A DNA stretch of 43,676 nucleotides from CBFGTA01 sp965651595. GTDB taxonomy: Bacteria > Actinomycetota > Actinomycetes > S36-B12 > UBA10799. The position numbers and the translations under genes are program-made. Under the pieces are notes generated by a model. It saw only the letters and a program-made list of their open reading frames with translations. It made no database searches and was not told the DNA's origin. The stretch lies in assembly GCA_965651595.1 (NCBI GenBank), contig CBFGTA010000006.1:1-43676 (forward strand), written 5' to 3'. Below, in pieces: positions 16,612-22,556 of the stretch (positions within the stretch are counted from its first letter, which is position 1; every line of letters begins with the position of its first letter).

Positions 16612-16756
16612 CAGCAACTTTTCAGGCGACAACGCGCGCCGAGGTCTGCAAGATGCGCGAATTTGTGTCCGGTTGTGCGTGTCTGCCACGACTTGCGGTG
16701 CGCGCGTGCTTGTCTTTCCTTGACGGGTTAGTGATACACGGACAAGGGGACAGCTC

Positions 16757-17421
16757 ATGGAAATCTACGAACGAATCGACGAACTGGCCCGCGTTGTGGA
16801 AGCCGCCCGGGCCATGCCGCTATCGACTTCATGCGTCGTTCCCCGCAACGACGTGCTCGATTTGATTGACGACATCCGTGAAGCGCTGCCTGCCTCCATC
16901 AAGGAGGCCGATGATGTCTTGGCTGAGCGCGAGGACCTCATTGAGGAGGCGACCAAGCAGGCCCAGGACGCGCTGGCTGCAGCCCAGACCGAAGCGTCGG
17001 CTGTGATCGCCCAAGCGCACCAAGATTCTGATCAAATCATTGACAACGCGCGGGCTGAGGCCGATGGCGTACTCGACCGGGCCCGGGCAGAATCGGCTCG
17101 ACTCGTCGACGAGCAAGAAGTGCTGTTGATTGCCCAGGAACGGAAGCTCAAGACCGGGCCGATCACCTGATCGCTGAGGCCGAGGAGCAGACAATCCGTG
17201 AGCGTCGCCAGACTGATGAGTTTGTGGACTCAAAACTGGCCGACTTGGAAGAGTCGCTGGCGACTTCGCTGACAGCTGTTCGCCGCGGGCGCGAGCGGGT
17301 GCACGGGCGTCGCTATGAGTCGGCCGCCGTTGATGTGCGCGAGCCTTCCGCCCCGCTGGGCGCTGGGGTGGGCTCTGGCGTTGGCTCCGGGGCAGACGTG
17401 TTTGACTTCGATCAGTCATAA
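16757..17421 (+). pseudogene. Rv2927c-like coiled-coil (DivIVA-type) protein, interrupted by a one-base frameshift
   Basis: The first frame (16757-17170, 137 residues) starts MEIYERIDELARVVEAARAM, with the PRNDVLDLIDDIREALP block known from Rv2927c-type proteins, then a long Ala/Glu/Asp coiled coil, and stops abruptly after KLKTGPIT. The other half continues at once in another frame (about 17143-17421): EAQDRADHLIAEAEEQ, then FVDSKLADLEESLATSLTAV and a Gly/Ser tail ending DVFDFDQS. Adding one G (gaa-gcg-gaa-gct in place of gaacggaagct near 17140) restores a single 221-residue reading frame. So this is either a real null mutation, a base error, or a rare programmed shift; no slippery heptamer is visible. 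The gene sits between coaD and DUF177-rpmF-rnc as in Mycobacterium. The function of the family is unclear; a link to cell division has been suggested from the DivIVA-like part. Confidence 0.85.
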
Positions 17422-17429
17422 TCGGGTGC

Positions 17430-18062
17430 ATGCCGCGTTCATCTTCGACCCGCCCAGGGCACGACGCGCTCGCGGCCTACCCTGATTACCATCTCGACGT
17501 CAGCAGCATGGGCCGGAGAGCTGGCTCCATGCTGGACTTCGACAAGACTGTGCCCGCCCTCGACGGAGTGGGTAACCCCATGGTGCAGATTCCTGCCGAC
17601 TCCACGATCCAACTGTCCGGCACGGCCGAAGGTGTGATTGAAGGAATCTGGATGCGGATCTTGGCAGAAGCCGAGATTGTCGGTGAATGCAGCCGCTGCT
17701 TGTCGCCCATCCGTGATCGCATCTGCGCTCGTGCGGAAGACTTGTGCGTCTATGGTGAGGAGCCCCGATCGCACCGGTCCCGGTCCTCGGGGCAATCTGG
17801 TTCTTCGGAACCGGCCGTGTCGGGTGACGAGTCGCTGTGGTGCGTGGTCGATGACCGTGTTAACCTTGAGCCTTGTGTCCGAGATGCATTGGCGCTAGCG
17901 ATTCCGCTGTCGCCGTTGTGTGATTCGGACTGTCCCGGACTGTGTTCGGAGTGTGGCGTTCGACTGGCAGACGACCCAGATCATCGTCACGACTCGACCG
18001 ACCCGCGTTGGGCGGGGCTGGCCGGACTGTTGGACCCTGACACTCGCGATACCGCCGAGTGA
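17430..18062 (+). CDS. DUF177 (YceD-like) protein
   Basis: A 210-residue protein of the YceD/DUF177 family, which precedes rpmF in most bacteria. It has been linked to 23S rRNA maturation and L32 in other organisms. Visible features are FDKTVPALDGVGNPMVQIP, the first Cys pair in GECSRCLSP, a variable Ser-rich linker (about 112-130), NLEPCVRDALALAIPLSPLC, and the final cysteine cluster CDSDCPGLCSECGVRL. ATG at 17430 is eight bases after the preceding gene's stop; no strong ribosome site is seen, so coupling to the upstream gene is possible. rpmF starts 51 bases downstream. Confidence 0.9.
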   Translation: MPRSSSTRPGHDALAAYPDYHLDVSSMGRRAGSMLDFDKTVPALDGVGNPMVQIPADSTIQLSGTAEGVIEGIWMRILAEAEIVGECSRCLSPIRDRICARAEDLCVYGEEPRSHRSRSSGQSGSSEPAVSGDESLWCVVDDRVNLEPCVRDALALAIPLSPLCDSDCPGLCSECGVRLADDPDHRHDSTDPRWAGLAGLLDPDTRDTAE

Positions 18063-18113
18063 ACGAAGATCACGATCACGCGCTGGCGTGGTTGTCGAGC
18101 AGAGGATAGAAAC

Positions 18114-18290
18114 GTGGCTGTTCCCAAGCGCAAGATGTCGCGCAGCAATACTCGGTCTCGTCGCGCCCAGTGGAAGGCCAAATTGCCCCAAATCAACAAG
18201 GTGACCCGCAACGGGCGCACTGAGTTCAGCGTTTCCCACCGCGTGGACGAAGACGGTCGCTACAACGACCGTCAAGTCATTCCTGACTAA
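18114..18290 (+). CDS. rpmF: 50S ribosomal protein L32, cysteine-free form
   Basis: A 58-residue large-subunit protein. It starts VAVPKRKMSRSNTRSRRAQW, the almost invariant L32 N terminus, and ends HRVDEDGRYNDRQVIPD. The Cys-x-x-Cys pairs of zinc-binding L32 are absent: the spot that usually reads HxxCPxCGxY is here HRVDEDGRY. It is therefore a C- form, even though it occupies the standard DUF177-rpmF-rnc locus. GTG at 18114 has an AGAGGATAG site upstream. The 143 bases between this gene and rnc are strongly structured. Confidence 0.93.
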   Translation: MAVPKRKMSRSNTRSRRAQWKAKLPQINKVTRNGRTEFSVSHRVDEDGRYNDRQVIPD

Positions 18291-18298
18291 CATTGTTA

Positions 18299-18357
18299 CC
18301 CGCTAGCCGCTGCGACTGCAGCGTGTGAAGGGGCGCGGCGAGGCCGCTGGTAGCGGG
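18299..18357 (+). promoter_or_regulatory. Structured RNA leader upstream of rnc
   Basis: Outer arms CCCGCTA (18299-18305) and TAGCGGG (18351-18357) can pair, extended past a bulged G by CC/GG. Inside is a perfect CGCTGC-GACT-GCAGCG hairpin (18308-18323). This lies between rpmF and rnc. RNase III genes in E. coli and Streptomyces are autoregulated by cleavage of their own leader, so this could be such a site. It could also be a terminator or attenuator after rpmF. Confidence 0.45.
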
Positions 18358-18433
18358 CGGGCGAGTAGCGATGGCGGCGTGCGCGCAGTGATGGTCCGCT
18401 GTGAATCGACCGGGGCGTTCCGAGGAGTTGCCG

Positions 18434-19144
18434 ATGGCTCGTCTTGATGAGTTGCTTGACATGCTCGATGCGACGGTAAGCGCCGACATGATGCAGCTGG
18501 CGCTGACCCATCGTTCGTATGCCTACGAAAACGGCAATCTCCCTACCAACGAGCGGTTGGAGTTCCTCGGGGACGCGGTGCTCGGTGTCGTCGTCACCGA
18601 CACGCTATTTCGGACCTATCCCGAATCTCCCGAAGGCCAACTGGCCCGGATGCGCTCGTCCATCGTTAACTCACGGGCGCTAGCTGAAGTCGCCCGGACC
18701 ATCGGGCTGGGAGAACATATCCGGCTCGGCAAAGGTGAGGTGCGTTCAGGGGGAGCCGACAAGGCGTCGATCCTTGCCGACACGCTGGAAGCCGTAATCG
18801 GTGCCGTGTACGTCGATGCGGGGCTGGCGCGGGCGGCGGCCGTGGTGCACCACCTGTTTGACCCCCTCATCGAACGCGCAGGCTCATTGGGAGCGGGCCT
18901 CGACTGGAAGACCAGCCTGCAGGACCTATGCGCGCAGTTGCGAATCGGCGTTCCCGAGTACCACGTGGTCGAAAGTGGCCCCGACCATGACAAACGGTTC
19001 GAGGCAGTCGTGCGCGCTGGTGACATCGAGTATCCCCTGGGCTCGGGTCACTCCAAGAAAGAAGCTGAACACGAGGCGGCCGCCAACGCCTGGAAGACGT
19101 TGAAGGCCGCGCACCCCGACGCCCCGGGTCCATCTGCTTCGTAG
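18434..19144 (+). CDS. rnc: Ribonuclease III
   Basis: A double-strand-specific endoribonuclease for rRNA processing and mRNA turnover. From the ATG at 18434 it is 236 residues. The signature NERLEFLGDAVLGVVV holds the catalytic acidic residues, with the second cluster in DTLEAVIGAVYVDAG. The C-terminal double-stranded-RNA-binding domain (about 155-225) ends SGHSKKEAEHEAAANAW. I chose 18434 because GAGGAG lies six bases upstream; the frame opens earlier with a GTG at 18401 that has no ribosome site. mutM starts five bases after the stop. The DUF177-rpmF-rnc-mutM order is classical. Confidence 0.96.
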   Translation: MARLDELLDMLDATVSADMMQLALTHRSYAYENGNLPTNERLEFLGDAVLGVVVTDTLFRTYPESPEGQLARMRSSIVNSRALAEVARTIGLGEHIRLGKGEVRSGGADKASILADTLEAVIGAVYVDAGLARAAAVVHHLFDPLIERAGSLGAGLDWKTSLQDLCAQLRIGVPEYHVVESGPDHDKRFEAVVRAGDIEYPLGSGHSKKEAEHEAAANAWKTLKAAHPDAPGPSAS

Positions 19145-19149
19145 CGATC

Positions 19150-20067
19150 ATGCCCGAGCTGCCCGAGGTTGAAGTCGTCAGACGCGGTGTAGAGGCGTGG
19201 ACCGCCCAGACCCGCATCACCGACGTGGAGGTCCTCGCCCCACGGGTCACTCGGCGCCACCTGGCCGGTCCGGAACACCTGATAACGCAGCTCGACGGGC
19301 AGCTACTCGGCACCACCGGGCGGCGCGGCAAATTCATGTGGCTGACCCTGCCTGATTCGACTGGGCTGGTCATTCATCTGGGAATGAGTGGCCAGATCCT
19401 GTTTCGCTGCGAGGACGCGGTTGCCGTCGGGGCCAGGTCGGACCCTCGGCCCCGTCATCTAAGGTTTGCGATGCATCTGCACGGACTCAGCCCCCAGGTT
19501 TGCGGCCCCAATTGCGGTTCTGACCGTTCCGGGGGTGGTCGACAGTTGTGGTTCGTCGACCAACGTCAGTTCGGGGGCGTGTTCCTCGACGCGCTCGGGC
19601 CGTCGGGTACACCAAGTTCGCTGGAACACATTGCCGCCGACCCGTTCGACCCGATGTACGACATTGACGCATCCATCCGCCGAGTGCGCCGATCCCGCAG
19701 TCCCATCAAGACGCGACTGTTGGATCAGTCGGTCGTGTCGGGCATTGGCAACATCTATGCCGATGAAGCCTTGTGGCGCAGTCGCGTTCACCCGGCTCGG
19801 TCGGCCGATAGCTTGAGTGTCCGCAAGGCCCGGGAACTACTGGTTCACGCCCGAGACGTCATGGCCGAGGCCATCAACCAAGGCGGCACGTCCTTCGATG
19901 CGCTCTACGTCAACGTCAATGGCCAGTCCGGATACTTCTCCCGCAGCCTCAGCGCCTACGGTCGCGCGGGCCTGCCATGTCAACGAGAATGCGGCAGCGC
20001 CATCGCTTGTCTGCGACTGGCAGGACGCAGTTCGCACTATTGCCCCCGATGTCAACGCCCCCAGTGA
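19150..20067 (+). CDS. mutM: Formamidopyrimidine-DNA glycosylase (Fpg)
   Basis: Removes oxidised purines such as 8-oxoguanine and nicks the site. It has the catalytic N terminus MPELPEVEVVRRG (Pro2, Glu3), Lys61 in GRRGKF, and SGIGNIYADEALW. At 305 residues it is longer than the usual 270-290. The excess is a Gly/Cys-rich loop at about 112-131 (GLSPQVCGPNCGSDRSGGGR) between two strands where homologues have a short turn. The C-terminal zinc finger is also unusual: its first pair is Cys277-QRE-Cys281, with three residues between the cysteines rather than two; the second is Cys298-PR-Cys301. Downstream, smc would be the normal neighbour, but an R-M system has been inserted. Confidence 0.94.
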   Translation: MPELPEVEVVRRGVEAWTAQTRITDVEVLAPRVTRRHLAGPEHLITQLDGQLLGTTGRRGKFMWLTLPDSTGLVIHLGMSGQILFRCEDAVAVGARSDPRPRHLRFAMHLHGLSPQVCGPNCGSDRSGGGRQLWFVDQRQFGGVFLDALGPSGTPSSLEHIAADPFDPMYDIDASIRRVRRSRSPIKTRLLDQSVVSGIGNIYADEALWRSRVHPARSADSLSVRKARELLVHARDVMAEAINQGGTSFDALYVNVNGQSGYFSRSLSAYGRAGLPCQRECGSAIACLRLAGRSSHYCPRCQRPQ

Positions 20068-20086
20068 ACCGACAATGTATACGGAG

Positions 20087-20156
20087 GATCGCGACTTGGG
20101 GCCAAAGGAGCCCGCCGTGTGACGTGTCGCACTAACGGCCGTTGGGCCCCGCGATC
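20087..20156. terminator. Long inverted repeat between mutM and the R-M genes
   Basis: Outer arms GATCGCG (20087-20093) and CGCGATC (20150-20156) are extended by GGGGCC (20098-20103) and GGGCCCC (20144-20150 region). Inside, GCCGT/ACGGC and GTGTGA/TCGCAC can also pair. Two convergent genes end on either side, so a bidirectional terminator is likely. It also marks the left edge of the inserted island. Confidence 0.5.
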
Positions 20157-20171
20157 GCCGATTTGACGCGG

Positions 20172-21035
20172 TCAGATGGCAAGATCGAGGGGGAGGTCCG
20201 AGATGTCCTTCAACCTGTCTCCGTCGATCATGACGTCGAGCATCTCACTGGCATCGTGCCATCGGGAGTTAGAGGTGGCCTCGACCAATTCGTCTAGCGC
20301 GAAATGGTAGACACAGTCGATATCGCCCGTCCCTAGGGCGATCGAAGCGAGCCTGCTGGGCAACGGTTCTGCCGTGATCACGGCGATGTGAGGGAGTCTG
20401 CCCTTCCTGTTTCGGATGAGATTCAGTGCTTCAGAACGTGCGTTCTGGGCACGGTCGGAACGGAGAGTCCATTTACACGAGAGGCTGGCGTGAAGTATGG
20501 GTAGTCGATTAGTTGCAGCTCGAAGGCTGGCTCGCATGCTGACCGTTTCGTCGACCAAGTGTTCGGTGGTGTTGATCACACTGTCAGACTCAGGTTGGCG
20601 TGTGACGACAATGTCTGGCGTGATGGTGTAGTCGCTTCCCAACGCTGCCGCGAGTTCGGCTTCGGCTCTCGACAGTCGGTCTAGCTCTGCTAGATGTGCG
20701 TACTGCTCGTACTGTGCGATCTGGAGGCGGTTGCGTCCGACAACCTGCTGGACGTTCCATTCTCCTGGCCGCAAGTGACTGAGCTGGCCGAAGGTATCGC
20801 GCACGTAGGTGGCGCAGAGCTCCTCAAACTTGTTGCCTGCGGTTTGGCCTGGACCCCGCTCGGATTGGGTCTCCACCTTCAACAGTTGGGCGATTCCTGA
20901 TGCGATGGATACGCTGACCTTGCTGTCCTTATCAGCATTACTCGGTACACCTTGGGAGCTGACAGTGAGGATGGAGCCGAGGAGGGCAGCATGGAACCTA
21001 CGACGCTCCTCGGCAAACCGTGGCCCGCCCGTCAT
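20172..21035 (-). CDS. Type II restriction endonuclease, NgoMIV-like (predicted G/CCGGC)
   Basis: A 287-residue restriction enzyme closely resembling NgoMIV of Neisseria gonorrhoeae, judged from remembered sequence rather than a search. Shared blocks include SERGPGQTAGNKFE (Glu71), GSDYTITPDI (Asp141), SLSCKWTLRSDRAQNARSE (Cys187, Lys188, Arg192, Asp194, Arg195, Glu202), and the C terminus KDISDLPLDLA. These match the catalytic (Glu70, Asp140, Lys187, Glu201) and CCGG-reading (RSDR) residues of NgoMIV with an offset of one. NgoMIV is a tetramer that cuts two GCCGGC sites together. The ATG at 21035 overlaps the methyltransferase stop (ATGA), so R is translated after M. All key residues are intact, so it is probably active. 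Confidence 0.9.
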   Translation of the reverse strand: MTGGPRFAEERRRFHAALLGSILTVSSQGVPSNADKDSKVSVSIASGIAQLLKVETQSERGPGQTAGNKFEELCATYVRDTFGQLSHLRPGEWNVQQVVGRNRLQIAQYEQYAHLAELDRLSRAEAELAAALGSDYTITPDIVVTRQPESDSVINTTEHLVDETVSMRASLRAATNRLPILHASLSCKWTLRSDRAQNARSEALNLIRNRKGRLPHIAVITAEPLPSRLASIALGTGDIDCVYHFALDELVEATSNSRWHDASEMLDVMIDGDRLKDISDLPLDLAI

Positions 21036-22120
21036 TTGCCGGCGTCGGGGTCGAAGGCAATCGTGTGTAGGTGGCGGGCGAGCGCTTCGCCTAGGCCGAC
21101 AGGGACGGCGTTGCCGATCTGGCGAGCAATTGCAATCTTGGTTCCCTCGAAGACGAAACTGTCAGGGAACGCCTGCAACCGGGCGGCTTCCCGGTGGGTG
21201 ATTGGCCGGTCCGATTCGGGATGCAGGTAGCGGCCCTTTTCGGGTTTGAAGAATTCAGTCCGGATAGTTACGCTCGGTCGGTCCCACCACAGTCGGCCCA
21301 TCACATCAGTAGTCCCAGTGGGTTTCTCCGCCCAACAGCGTGGCAACAGATCGGGGCGGTTGCGGGCGAGATCGAACCGGTTGCCTCCCGGAGGAATCGC
21401 CCGGTACCTCGCCAAAGAAGTTTCTCTGGGTCGCCGACCAAAATGAAGCTGCTGCTCGCCCGAGCGGCCGAACGAGACATCGAACCCTTCCGTGGTTGAC
21501 GGTAAGTCGCCGATGGCATCTCGCACCGTTCGGTAAGGCCGACCATCCCGAGAATCTGGTCCGTGCGTCGGAATTGGCGGCCACGGGACCTCGCCCACAC
21601 CCCGCACGGCCATAAGGATTCCCCGCCGGCGCGACTGTGGTACGCCATAGTCGGCCGCGTGCAGTACTCCAAACGCGTATTTGTAGTCCTGCAGGTCAGG
21701 ATCGTCGTCCATCAGCTGCAGGAGTCGACCGAACTGGGCGGACCGTTGAAACTCGGGAACATTCTCGATCACGAATGCCGTCGGTCTGACCTGGCGGACT
21801 GCGCGGAGGAACTGTTGCCACAGCTCATTGAGTTGGCCTCGACTATGGTCGTCCCGGTCGCGGCCGAGTGGCGAGAAGCCTTGGCACGGTGGTCCGCCGA
21901 TGATGACATCAGCGACGGGAAAGACTTCAACGTCCTCGATTGGTCCGTCGTACACCTCGCACCCGAAGTGCCCTTTGTAGGAACGCGCCGCCGCCCCATC
22001 AATTTCGACCGCGAACTGCGGTTCGTAGCCCATTCCCGCTTGCTCAAATCCCAAGGACAGACCGCCAGCACCAGAGAACAGGTCGACCGTCGTGATCGTA
22101 CGAGGAGCCATGACTGCCAT
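21032..22120 (-). CDS. DNA (cytosine-5)-methyltransferase of the R-M pair
   Basis: A C5-cytosine methyltransferase that should protect the host from the neighbouring endonuclease. Motifs from the ATG at 22120: SAM-binding DLFSGAGGLSLGF (about 13-25), catalytic GGPPCQGFSP with Cys79, motif VI VIENV with Glu119, QSRRRG (162-167), and the final IGNAVPVGLGEAL. The target-recognition region (about 200-290) should read GCCGGC given its partner. It is 362 residues. Start choice is uncertain: the frame opens at a TTG (22174), while ATGs at 22120 and 22111 give the usual short N terminus. No clear ribosome site precedes either ATG. The M-then-R order with a four-base overlap ensures methylation is made first on each transcript. 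Confidence 0.9.
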   Translation of the reverse strand: MAVMAPRTITTVDLFSGAGGLSLGFEQAGMGYEPQFAVEIDGAAARSYKGHFGCEVYDGPIEDVEVFPVADVIIGGPPCQGFSPLGRDRDDHSRGQLNELWQQFLRAVRQVRPTAFVIENVPEFQRSAQFGRLLQLMDDDPDLQDYKYAFGVLHAADYGVPQSRRRGILMAVRGVGEVPWPPIPTHGPDSRDGRPYRTVRDAIGDLPSTTEGFDVSFGRSGEQQLHFGRRPRETSLARYRAIPPGGNRFDLARNRPDLLPRCWAEKPTGTTDVMGRLWWDRPSVTIRTEFFKPEKGRYLHPESDRPITHREAARLQAFPDSFVFEGTKIAIARQIGNAVPVGLGEALARHLHTIAFDPDAGK

Positions 22121-22153
22121 TGTGTCGACTGAGGCCGACAAACATGTGGAGGC

Positions 22154-22172
22154 GTGCCGTATCGATCGGCAC
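22154..22172. promoter_or_regulatory. Palindrome GTGCCG-N7-CGGCAC upstream of the methyltransferase
   Basis: A 19-bp inverted repeat (GTGCCGTATCGATCGGCAC) with a palindromic ATCGAT core lies 34 bases upstream of the methyltransferase ATG and in the shared region with the small divergent gene. Control of an R-M operon by a repressor, or by the methyltransferase itself, is known in other systems. No C-protein gene is present here. The role is inferred. Confidence 0.45.
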
Positions 22173-22202
22173 AACTCATGGCTAGAACAGGGGAGGCACT
22201 GT

Positions 22203-22229
22203 TTGACTCAGGCGCGATCCGGGTAGCAT
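22203..22229 (+). promoter_or_regulatory. Weak promoter candidate for the small coiled-coil gene
   Basis: TTGACT (22203-22208) and TAGCAT (22224-22229) are 15 bases apart (16 if TTTGAC is the -35), pointing towards the ATG at 22266. The spacing is short and this is only a candidate. Confidence 0.3.
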
Positions 22230-22265
22230 CTGCACGGTCTCGAATAGGACAGGGAAGTGTGTGAG

Positions 22266-22502
22266 ATGGCAAAGATGATCTACAGCGCGCGGACGGTATC
22301 AGCCGATCCACGCGGTAGGGGTGCCGAAGTGCTGGCTGGTGAAGTGGCCGCGCTGCGCAGCCAGGTTCGCACCTTGCAGCAGGAAGTGGACCGCCTGCGT
22401 GAGTTGGTCGAACTGCAGGCGCTGTCGGTCGATTTGCGACAAGAGACAGGAAATTCCTCCCCCGGCGCGCCATTGCAGGGTCTGCCGCACGGTCGTGTCT
22501 AG
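22266..22502 (+). CDS. Small predicted coiled-coil protein
   Basis: An ORF of 78 residues between the R-M pair and smc. I do not recognise the family. After a short basic start (MAKMIYSARTVSADPRGRG) comes one clear heptad-rich helix, EVAALRSQVRTLQQEVDRLR followed by ELVELQALSVDLRQ, then a Gly/Pro tail. The residue pattern looks like a real protein and not a shadow frame. The ribosome site is poor (gggaagtgtgtgag), which lowers confidence. It ends 54 bases before smc, and a small ACCACC-CCC-GGTGGT hairpin lies between them. It could be part of the island or a resident gene; a dimeric DNA- or partner-binding role is possible but unproven. Confidence 0.55.
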   Translation: MAKMIYSARTVSADPRGRGAEVLAGEVAALRSQVRTLQQEVDRLRELVELQALSVDLRQETGNSSPGAPLQGLPHGRV

Positions 22503-22556
22503 CCTGTAACAGTCGACCACCCCCGGTGGTGCGCTACGCCGACGGCAGGAGTCACC

